From assembly GCA_025618425.1 (NCBI GenBank), contig CM046846.1, forward strand, positions 368,778 through 432,777: 64,000 nt of DNA. Direction: 5' to 3'. Shown here piece by piece: positions 32,601-44,600 of this stretch (positions are counted from its first letter, which is position 1; the number at the start of each line of letters is the position of its first letter). The notes below the pieces were generated by a model. It saw only the letters and a list, made by a program, of their open reading frames with translations, was not told the origin of the DNA and searched no databases. Both the position numbers and the translations under genes were made by a program. The stretch is from Heliocidaris tuberculata (taxonomy: Eukaryota; Echinodermata; Echinoidea; Camarodonta; Echinometridae).

Positions 32601-35600
32601 TTAATTTTGCTACATATGTAGAGTCCTCTCAAAGCTTGGCCTAATAATCATTGATAAAAATGGAAAGTTATTTTGATGAAAATAAAAAGAATGATGAAAA
32701 TGAGAAAAAGTTTTGCCTAGTATTTCAGATTAATAGGACATGTATATGTAGCAATATGCAGAGAAAAATTCAAAGTTTCTCAGCTGCACACGCTTGTTTT
32801 TTTTAGTGAAGACATCCCTTTCTCCATTTTATTAAGTTTATAAACTATTTTCTTTCTGAAAAAAGAGGCTCGAATGAGTGGCATAGTTGTAGATTCATGA
32901 TATACATGTAGTTTGTTTTGATCAGGCACACTACTTTATTTATGGTCAGAATTGGAAAATATTGGATAATAATAATAATAATAATAGTAATACATAACAT
33001 TATTATATTGCGCTTAATACAATGTTTCTAAGTGCCAAAGTAGTATTATTACCCTGGCTTTAGCCCAGTTGCCCTATAAGGTGCTGAAAGCTTTCAAGGA
33101 ATAAATTCCTACCAGGTACCCATTTACTACACCTGGGTGGAGAGTGGCAAATGTAGATTAATGTCTTGCCAAAGGACATTAGTGCCGCGGCGGAGGACTC
33201 AAACCAAGAACCATGAGATCCACAGTCTGGTGACGTATCCACTAGACCACGAAAGCTCTACAATAGTATGGATTCTTTTGAAACTTCCTCCTTTTTTTAT
33301 GGGTTACATGTACATGGTCAAAGTGATGCTAACCACAATTTTAGGGATCCATTTAGTTTGGACATTTGTTCACACCTTTTTGAGACTCCTGAAACTCACT
33401 GTGTATATACATTGACTACTGACTGTACATTGACTACTGACTCGTGTCTACAAACTTACAAAAAGTCCGTATTTTTGAACAGAAGGCTCAAAACCACCAG
33501 TGAATCACAAACCCAGCAACAATGCAAATAGTAAATACAGTGGAAACTTGTTATAAAGAGCTCTGATACAACAAGTTTCTTGATATGACAAGGTAATTTT
33601 ACTGGTCCCAGGGTCCTCGTTATATTGAGTTTCCACTTTAGTGGGTAAAAAAATTATGTTGAAACAATAGCTTTTCCTTTTTAAGTCAGTATTTTGATCA
33701 TCATTCTACCCATGTCAAATTTTTTTCGGAGTTGTAATTTTCATGACAAATGTGCATTTTTAATGCTGAGTTGCTCCAAGGTAATACCTGATTCCTTATA
33801 TGAATTGATGTTATTGATTGCTGATAAACCTAATATTTACTCTTACATTAAGTAGGCTCTGGTAAAGTTTACCAGGAGAGTCAGACATATTATTGTAATG
33901 CTGAGAAATGAATCTCAAGTTTTAGAAAATAGACATGGTTGAAAACTTGATACTGGTCCATGCGTGTACTGGTGACTTATTGGTGGTTTTGACTGAGACG
34001 ACGGGTTGTATTTGCTTTATTCTATCATTTCTAGTTGAATAATTCATTTATTTTCTAGTAGATTATCTCACCAAATAAGCTTTACTGCAAGTAAAAATGA
34101 TACCAATGAAATACATTGGGCCACAGAGCATTTTGGCTTTGTTCAGAGACCTTGCAGTAATCTAAAAGAGCTCTTGAGAAAAGGGGGAAATAAATATAAA
34201 GAAAGATTAACCCTATAAAGAATCTAAAAAAAGATCTCTTATTCACAAAGAGGTATATTTTACAGAAATGGAGGCTCTTTTTAAAGTGGATGTAAAATAC
34301 AAGAATAGGTGGATTACCTGCAGATGAGCAGTAAAGATAAAGTTGAGTTCTAATCAAGCGATTACATTTTGAAAGAATCTGTAACATTTGGTAAAGGTTC
34401 ATTATGTAGTACCAGTACATAAGAATGGATGTAAACTTTGAGGTTCTTGAATTGTGAAAATAAGAAATTTGCTTAATCTTGCTGAAAGCCACGTGCACTG
34501 CACACCAAAATGTGTACATGAGACTGCATACATTTGGCATGAAAGTGTGGTCCAAACTTTTCAGCTATTTCTAGTCATATTTCAAATATGAGATGATCTG
34601 AAGAGCAATCCTTTTTAGGGAACATTTCTTCTCTGATATTTTTCCAAACTAACCTAAAAAGAATGAAAAAGCTCACAAATTATTTTTTTTCAACTTTACC
34701 AGAACTCAACCTTCTCTTTTTTTAAAGACCAGCTGGGGTTTGGCTTAAGTTGAGCCACAGCCATGACCTTTTTTGTACCCTGTTTGAAATTGTGATGTAG
34801 AGATGAAAAATAATTATTACAATCTTTAAAGGCAATGTACAATTTTGATAAGCCCTTCAAAACTTTCCATCAGATTTCTTGGATTTTTGTTGATAAATAC
34901 ATGTAGCAAGCTACTAGCAATACTAAGATGCTGTTAAGATTTCACCTCCTTAAGTGAAATATTAAACACATGAGAGGCATAAAAATGATAAAAATAATTT
35001 AGATACTGGGCGAGGGATGTAAACTCCCAACAATGGCAGCTTGCAGCCGTGCACTATACACTATACACATGTGCAAAACCTATGAGAATTGTGTGTAGTA
35101 TACACACAGTGACACACATTCTATCTCCATGTGAAGCCCCAAGATTGTGTGGGGAGCCGTTGGGGTGGAAAGGTCTTAGCGTAGGGCAGCATGTTGTCAA
35201 TCGTGTTCTAGCATTCCGTACAGGTATTTGCACTAAAATTCACTAGAAATCTTTGATGGAATACCAAAAGATCTTGTTCAAACATCTTTTAATACAAGGA
35301 GAACAGCATGAGACTATGTTAAACACTATTCCAATTTCCTTTTTGCTACCAAAACTGTACATGAGCTTAAGTTTAAGTGTGCATCTCAACCATAATTTTT
35401 TCATGTGGTCAAATTCAACTTGTTAGTCACAATAGAGGGAAGGGGAGGGGGCACAAATAAGCACAATAATCTCAAAAGTGTAATGGTCACTTGTTCTAAT
35501 GATACTGTACTGTTTAGTATTTGAATGTCTTATTTAGATTAAAGATAAAAGTTGATTTCTGGTCATGCGATTGCATTGTGAAAGGAACTATCTCAAAGCG

Positions 35601-38600
35601 ATTGGGAAAGGTTGGTCATGTCTACATAACAATTGGTGTATAATGTGAGGTTTTGGAATCATCAAAATGACAAGAAATTGTCTCAATCTTATTGAAAGTC
35701 ACATGCACTGGACACAGAAATGGGTATTATGGACTGCACCCACATGTGGCATGAATGTTGGGCCAAACACTTAGCTACTCCTCCTCATATTTCAGATATG
35801 GAGGGTATTTGAAGAGCAATCCCTTTCAGGGGACATTTCTACTACAGTGGAACCTCCTTATAAAGAACACTGTTTAAAAAAAAAACTTGTGTTATAATAA
35901 GGTAATTTTGCCATTCCCGCTTTGTATTCTATTGATTTTTAGCCCTGATATAACAAGGTTTTGATATAAAAAGGTAATTTCCTTGGTTCTGAGGAGGTTG
36001 TTATAATGAGGTTCCACTGTATGATGTTCTTCCAAACTGATATAAAAGGAATGAGAAAGCTCACAAATATTTTTTCCACCTTTCCCAGTACTCAACTTTC
36101 TCTTTAAAGCATAAAGAAATTAGTTATTTATCCTGTATTTTAGTCTGTTATGGGACAGGGTGTTGGAACATTCAGGTATCAGAACATCATGCTGAAACCC
36201 TTAAAATCAATACCAGGGCTCCCCCTACTGATGTTGGCTTAAATCACTGATTTAAATCTTATGTTTTTTAAAGAGGAAAATCAGTAGTTCAAATCAGTAT
36301 ATTTGCTGTGATGTAAAATACTTGTAATCATGATTAATATATACATGTATATTTTTTTGGACATTGAAATTGCCAACCATGAGCAAAACTATATAGGGCA
36401 GGTCACATGGAAATGACATCCTTTGGCTCACATTCTTGAAAGCAGCCTACATTAAACCTATACTTGTAATGTCAATTAAATGATTTTTTATTTCACAATC
36501 ACCACTGTTGAAAATTTCTTCACCCCTCTATACATACATGTATACATGTATACAAACACGATTACTGGTATAACAAACTCATTCCTTTGAATTCTATTAT
36601 GTATTAGCCCATGTACATGTATAATAAGGTTTCTATATAAAAAGGTAGTTTCCTTATTCCCAAGGAGATTTTTGTATGTAACACAGGTCTGTGTTTTCTT
36701 GGAAATGTTGTCTCACTCATGCAATAAGGGATATGAGATCTCAGAAATTGTTTTGGCACCCAAGTTTTTTCAATGGCCTTTTTGTGAAATGTCATTTACA
36801 GACATACAGTTAAGTGTTTAGTTATTGTTTACTCACTGCAAGAGAAGAAATATATTTTTTAGGGTGAAAAACTTACCACTCATTCCTTTAGTATGTATTA
36901 AAGTAATCCTTATTATGAAAAAAAATAATCAGGGTATCTCATAAGAATGGCTATAAGTTACAGCCATACTTGTGAGGTACCCTGATCATTTTTAAAGATC
37001 CTTTACACAAGTAAAGCTACAAAAAGCCTTTGATGGGCAATGCCATTGAAAATGTTCACTAGCCAAAAATCATAAAATTGGCAAGAACTCCAGGAATGCG
37101 TGTGTTACCATTACAAATTTGGTATCAAACAAAAGAGCTCAACAAGCTCTGAAATTAAGGGGTTATATCAACAGAAGTGAGGAACCTGTAGGCATTATTT
37201 TCTTTTAAAAACTCAAAAACATTTGGGTTGCATTATTTCAAACAAGCATTTCTGATTTGATTTTTTGGTAGCAAATTGTGATGAATGGAACAAAGATTAC
37301 TGATGAGAATTTTGCATGACCAATCCAACTTTTTAGAGCAAAGATGTACATGTAGGGGTTTATAAAAGATGGACAAAAGTCAAAAGTTTCATGTCCGTTA
37401 CACAAAATCTGTCATGTCCGTTCCACTACATTTTCAGCTATGACAAGGAAATGTATAATTCCATGGTTTTACAATTTGTGTTTAGAGTGTGATAATAAGC
37501 TCTTCTTAGTACCTACTGCTAAACTGCATGTATACTCAAGGAACCCCAAATCTCACAGATTTTGTGAACGGGTTCATTGTGAGCCAAAATGCCTTGTCTA
37601 TTATATGTCCGTTATGTCCAAAAGAGTTAAATTTTTCTTCACCCATGGAAAAGTGTGAAATTTGATATAAATGTCCTTGATAGCTCAAATGCATCTGAAT
37701 CACTGACTGAAATATGTTTCAAGGCTCCTCATTTTGCTTGTGAAACTGTCTTTAAAAAATCAGAAAAAAAGAAAATTCTGAATGTCTTGTCCATTGCGCC
37801 GGAATTGACCATATAATAAAGCAGGCAAAAATTGTGTAATTCTTACGTCTAATGGAGGCTTCACACTTTTTTTTTCTTTGGGGTCCAGAACAAAATATTA
37901 AGGCTCTGGGTACACTAGGCCCCTGTTTACATTTCATCATTTTGGGGATCAGAAAGTTAATTTGGGGGGTCTTTGTGTGCCGTACCCGTGATATTGTCAA
38001 GCATAACATCAAGCATAACATCCAGCATACCGTCCAGCATACCGTCCAGCATATCGTCAGTTACTATGTAAATCATGCAGTTTATTAATTGTGTATTTGT
38101 AATTTACTGCACATTTTATGTTTTAGCTGGACTTGGTTAATGAACAATTTGCTTTACTGCTTTTTGTTTACTGTTCATTTACCCCCTGCTTATAAATTTA
38201 TAAGAGTAAATATGTACTTATAACATACATCACCAGCTTCTTACCGGTATAGAGAAATTATCTAGAACTGTTTTCTGCATGTAGATACACCCCCTCCCCA
38301 TGAAAAAAATACATGTATTAGTGAAACATTAGAATAACACTCATAATCAAGTGAGCCGTGTGTAGAAATGTGTACATAGTCTACATCAGTTGTATGGACA
38401 ACCTCATGTAATATCTGTATGCCAATACATGTATTGCACCTTTGATATTTTCCAGGTGTAAATGACCGGAATTTAGTCCCATTAAAATGTTTTGCATGTG
38501 TGAGATATCTGAAGTGAAATTTCATGTTTATTTATGATCTGAATGAAATTTTGACGTATGTATTGTTATGTCTTCACTAATGTATTGAATTATGCATCTA

Positions 38601-41600
38601 TTTCAAGAAAAATATTTGATGAAATAGCATAGCTGTGCAAGACCTAAGAAAATAAAGTGATATACCTGAATGGTTGTTGTGTCAGTTTGATTTCTTTCTT
38701 TTCCTTAACTTTCTTTTTCAGCTTATGGAATCATCCCAAGTTAAATTAAGAACCAGGGCAGAAGTTTAAGCATAGATATGGGAATTAGTAAGCCCCACCC
38801 TTACCCCTCCAAAATGGTCAAAACAGATTAAAACTGTCTTACTTAGTGAGATCGAGAGACTTGGTTATACTTTCTCAATGCTGCAAGAATTAGCGCTGCA
38901 TGAATTCTTGCAGCGTGAGAAAATATAATGATTCTTTCGATAACATGAATGAATAACACCTCCATCTTGATGTTTAGCAGTATTTCATGAAATTATTCTA
39001 AGAAAGTTCATTAGAATCAATTTGTCAGTGAAGCTTGAGGAATCATGTTCTGTGGGGTTGAAGGGCAGAAATGCAGTTGTGCGCTAAACTTTTATGTCCA
39101 ATCTTAATTTAACTCTTTAATTTAACTCTTTAATTGAACAAGTTGTTAATGCTTTATATGATGTAATCTACCTTAGAAAGTAGTTGATACTAAGCTGAGT
39201 ATTTCACATTTAGTAGTTATGGGCTGAAATGAATGACACAAAAAAGAAAATAGAAGAAATGCCAATTGTGAAATGCATGTACTTACATGTACATAATCTT
39301 TGTTCGCTAAAGCACTTTTCAAATAATTCTTCAAGAGTCGTAGTGTAAGCCTAAGTCGACTTAATTTTCTCTGATTTGTGGGTGCCACCTAATTCCCCAG
39401 GCTCTAAATTGCAACCCTGTTTTTGTATTCTTGCATCTTCCTCTCTTAGCTTAAAATTCTGCCGCAGTAGGATAACGGAGGCCTCAGATGATGGGATCAT
39501 CACAGGGAGTGTCCATGGTAAGTAATCTTTCATCAGCTATGAGAGTCGTTTCCAGGAAGCTAGATGGGAGCCTAAGCCAGGATCCCTTTATGGCACACGA
39601 TGACATCCTGATTGTAACCGATTTCCTGTCTCTCAAAGGAGAAATTAGAAAACACAAAAAAGTGAGAGAGTCACATGTTTGAAAAGAAAGTTTGATATTA
39701 ACAACAGGGTGAACAGTATCACTGTTGGATTTTAGATTTTAGAGATGTGTTTATTTTTTATTTTAAAGGAGGGGTTAAAATTATACATGACCAACCTCTC
39801 GGGATGCGAATGTGGAACAGAAAAATGGAATGGGAAACTTGGGACAAGTGACCCATCTTTAGAGGGCATCTGCCTCTCCCAAATCAAAATGCCAAAAGTA
39901 AATGTGCAAGAAAGGGAGAGAATAAGAATAAGAACAGTTATCATTTTAATGATGAGAACGATACATTAGCGTATTAAGTGCCCTTGAATGGGAAAGCAGT
40001 TTTGTTACCATTCTATCAGATGAGATATTTAGGGATGCATGATGAAGTTAAAAAAAAAAAAAATGGTTTGATTAATGAAAATACTGTATTTTTTCTGGGG
40101 TAAGGAAAGTGATCCGGAAGGAAGGAAAAGCCAGGGTCTGGTATCCAAACAAGTGGGCTTGTGCCTGAGGATAAACTGTCCTGTCCCTGCGATGAATTTA
40201 AATTCATAGGTCCCTCTAGTTACTTGCATTTACGGAACTACATGTATTAGGGGGCGAGTCGGTAGAGCGTCTGCCTGTCAAACCCGGGGGATGACTGAAG
40301 CCTACTTGGTGTATAATGCGCCCCTCCCCTGTTCTATAGACTCCAGCCCTTGGATAGGATATTATACAAATATACCAAGCTGTGAGAAAGTATAGTGGAA
40401 ATTATTTATCTGAGGAGGGACTGGCATGGTACTATTTTTTTCCGAGGGGCGAAGCCCCGAGGAAAAAATAGTAACTTTTGCCAGTCTCTCCGAAGATATA
40501 TAATTTCCACTACAGTTTCGAACTAAATGCTTGGTATATTTGTTTTATATCTTTCCTTTACTACTGATTTAAAAAAAAATTTAAAAAAATATTGATTTGA
40601 AAGTTCCTCAAAAGTGACGTTGAGTCACTCTACAGAATTCACGAAAAACAACCAAACCAAACTTGAACACTTTCTTCGTATTTGAACTGTCAGTGGAAGC
40701 ATTAAAATCATTGATATCTGCCCATTGTAAGAGGTTAAAGCGAACTTCCTCGGAGGCCGCCATGTTTGTTTACTTGTACATATCTGATCTGAACCGATTA
40801 GCTACCAGCTGATCTGGATCAAGCACTGTATAGCACGGGGCTAAAGTACCAGTGATTTGCGCCGATACTGCAGGCGGCAAGGTTATGAGCAGTCCGTATA
40901 AGGACTCGCTTAGCGGGTCATCTGCGCGTTGGAATTTGACACAAATTTTGTCAGTGAACAGTGAGCATGTGCAGTGGTGCCTTGGAAGAAAATATTAAAT
41001 ACTGTATAAGCTGTTATTTTCGCGAGGGTTTAATTTTCGCGAATTTCGCGAGTTGATGTTGGGACGCGAATTTAACAGCTCGCGAAAATATTGCCACTTC
41101 TTTATGGCTGCAATAATTCACCCAACAAAAAAAATGAGGCATGTATAGGCCATTGCAGTAGGAATACTTAGTATTGGACGTTACATCGCCACAATCACAT
41201 TTGAAGTTCACCTCAATATGTCCATAAATTTCACTAGGTAAAAGTTGGGTTAGATACTTGTACTTCCAAAATTGGTTTAAATTTCACTTTTATTCTTCTC
41301 AAAGCTAAGATTTTATGCCTCAATTCATCCTCCAGTAAAAGACATTTATATTCTTTCATTGAATATGATTTTTATTGAATTCCTGTTGCAATAATTCAAT
41401 TTTAGTGTCAAATTATTGAATTTCTCTGATTATTCACATAACTCATAAATATTCATGAGTCACATGACTATACGTGTTTGAGAAGGAAGGATGTATTGAT
41501 ATAAATTTATCTAAATTTATATTTTGACACCATAACCAACTTTCTGAAATAGGAATCCAACCAAACAATTAAACTGAATAAAAAAATACAAATTGCTTTT

Positions 41601-44600
41601 ACTGCAGATTGAATTGTGGCTTGAGTTTTCCGCTGAAGCTACAATTAAAGTGAAATTTAAGCCAAATTTTTGGAAGAGTCTAACCAATTTTTACATGGCA
41701 GAGTTTATGTTCAAATTCCATGCAAGACCTCTTCAATTAGTAGCCTTATAATCTTTAGCAATTATATCAGTCTTATGAATTAATACTGGTGATGTTGGTC
41801 ATTTGACCTTGGCAAACCGCGAAAACAACATCTTGCGAAATTGTCTTGGACCTTGCCATTCGCGAAAATTTCTGTACGCGAAAATAACAGCTTATACAGT
41901 AGAGCATGCGCAAGTTCAGCCCAGGAAAAAATTGTTAAGGCTATTCGGAGCTCTGGCAGTGATTTGTTTTTCCTAGTGAAATTATATTTTATCACGTGAG
42001 CACCAATTGACCAATCATGTATTTAGAATACTCATGAATATTTATAGAAGGGATATAATAAATAATAATAGCAATAGCATTTACAGCATGCTATGAACCA
42101 TTAAGACCATTACCGTTAAGGAAATTTTGTGGACTTCATGCACTTGTACATGTAGAAGAATAGTTAAATTAGGCAGTGAAGTCCAGTGTTTGAGAGATTA
42201 TACCGGATGCTTTTTATTCATAAAGAAAAAGATAATTTATTTTAACGAAGGAAGAAGACACAGAATTTTTAATTCCAAAGATAAAGGTGTCCAATTTGAA
42301 TAGCAATGCATGGGGCAGCAGTATTGTGCAAGGTCCAAGGACAAGCAAATACTGTATAAGCTGAAATTTTCGTGAGGGTTTTATTTTCGCAAATTTCGCA
42401 AGTAACCTGCCGATCGTGAATTTAACACCACGCCACATATAATGCCACATCAACATGGACCAGGGAAATGTATAGTTTGCATGCAGCATGGTGTGACTGA
42501 CTAGAGTGGTGGTGCGGGTGTGTATTGTTTATCGCTAGATAGACAGATTGCTAGGCCTGGGCCTAGGTCGGCCATTCGTGAAAGCAGCTATGTGCGAATA
42601 TGTCTTGGAGTCTCATTCGTGAAAATAGCTTATACAGTATATTGTAGTCAGATGTGCATTATTAGGCCTGTACTACAGAGGGCAAAGCAGAAAAATGCTT
42701 GTTAGTATATAATAGATTTTCACTGAATTACTTCTACATTTATCAAGCCATTTGTTTAGCAATTTTGTCTTGGCAATGAGGTCTTTAAAAGACTTGTTAA
42801 ATTGTGGATGAATCGCAGTAACCTAATTGATAAATCCCTTCTCTTAAGATCATAGGGAAAAAACAATTTTAGTTTGTATGCCAACCAGTGAGAAGGGAAG
42901 GCCAATAAGTGGCATATAGATTGGAAAAACTGATGGAAGGAGAAACAGGGGGAGACATTGTATCAAATACATGGGGCAGACTGGTAACAGAAAAAAATAT
43001 GGTACATTACAAATAATCAGAGATAGAAGTGGATGGAACAAATGGTGCCAGCCAAGCAAAGAAGCAAATAAGGAAGAAAATACTAATATGTGCTCATTTT
43101 TTAAATTAAATTTTATTAAAGTGACCAGATTAAAAATTAATATTAACAAAATAACGAATAATGTATGATGAAGAACAATGATTGAACTCTTTTTGCAGCA
43201 TTGAGTAAGGGTCTATATGACTTGATCGATCAGACGATAAAGGGAACATTGAAGCAGGATCATGCAGTGTCGGCACTCAGTGCTATCGTGGTGAGTTAAA
43301 AGTTAACATAAAGTCATCCCTGTGGAAGTATTCACAAATTAATCTTTGAAGGGAGATTCAACCTGACATCGAGATAGTGTTAATAGAGGCAGAAAAATGA
43401 GAGAAACGGATCAGTGGAAAGTATAAGAAAATGCAATAAATGTAAAGTGCTGTGAAACAGAACTCAGTTTGTAAGAGCACTTTGTTATTAAAGTTATTGT
43501 ATTGTATGCTGTTGTATTGATGAAGGTTAAGAAATATGAATTTTAAGTTTTTTTTAATTGTTCTCAAATTGCAACCCTGTGATTCCCCTTGCAAGCAGCT
43601 CTCCATTTCTTTTTGTATACAAATATTCATCTCTCTCTCTGATAATATTTCTGTCTACTCTGTCTTTGTGTTTCTTTTTTTCTAGGATATCCATCCTGGA
43701 GTTTCTTCCATCCTGGTCGATGTTTTCAATATCAAAGGTTAGTGGTGTAGAACTATTGGTGACACGACATTTGCTCCTGCGACGTTTGCTCCTCCGTCCA
43801 TATCTCGAAAGGTCAAAGGTTAAGGTCAAGGTCATGATTTGGTTTTTTGTTCAGGACAATGTGAAGATTAGGATAAGGGTTAGGGTTAGGGTTAGGGTTA
43901 GGTTTAGGTTTAGGATTAACATGGCAAAGTTAGACCGGAGCAATTGTCGCAGGAGCAAATGTCATGGAACCAGAACTATTATCTCCCACAATCCATAGTG
44001 CTTCCAATACTGGAGCAAGTTCAAGGTATTTTGCCCCACAATGACCAAATATCTTTGACTTAACTATTGGGTTATTCCGCATTGGTGTTGGAGAAAGGAC
44101 GACACAATAAAGTTTTGATAATAAAAAAACAATGATGAACACAGAACTTAAAGGAATGGTACATGTTTTAGGATTGGATACTCGTGTCTTCAGCCTGAAA
44201 GTTTTCAACAAAATCAAACCTTATACAGTGTGAGTCAACAAAGAGGAAACCCATATTCAAGCCTCACTATCTTAAAAAAACAAGCAAAATTGCTGAAATT
44301 TATTATAATGGTATCACAGTTAATAATGTCTTCTTTAATTTGGTAGGTTGCTCTCCAAGGTGCGATCATGGGTGACTGGGCACTGGCCATTTTTAAAGAG
44401 CATGCCAAAATCATATTTCCTTACGTTTGGGCAGAATGTTGTTCAGGAGTTACTTTCATTTTTTTGCAAGTGCATTCAACTGGAATGGAGACTATCCAAC
44501 CAACCTTGGATTGACCAGCCATTTCATTCAAAACTTGGGCAAAGGCAAATTTGACATGAAGCAAGGAAAATGGTACTGGTCTGCTGTCCATTGTTGGATT

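Larger units (their letters stand above)
29678..39449 (+). other. THOC2 intron 1 (9.8 kb)
   Basis: No exon was found inside. It contains a SINE, two pogo-like MITEs, a ~0.4-kb duplicated segment, hairpins and a 12-bp minisatellite, listed separately. The segment 29830-30400 is somewhat GC-richer, as is common near promoters, with no supported gene. Confidence 0.6.

Noticed and set aside
34082..34555. 157-codon minus-strand ORF
   Set aside because: AT-rich, Phe/Tyr/Ile-rich reading over the duplicated intronic segment; its second copy does not keep the frame.
39468..39682. ORF past THOC2 exon 2 as extra coding sequence
   Set aside because: The GTAAGT donor at 39518 fits phase and homology; the downstream reading matches nothing in THOC2 and would break the frame to exon 3.
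40250..40300. tRNA-like GCGAGTCGGTAGAGCGTCTG
   Set aside because: The A-box-like part is present but no convincing B box, T-arm or acceptor pairing follows; at best a decayed SINE head.
43867..43916. Possible chromosome end (TTAGGG repeats)
   Set aside because: Only about 50 bp, inside a MITE with target duplications and within the THOC2 intron; not a telomere.
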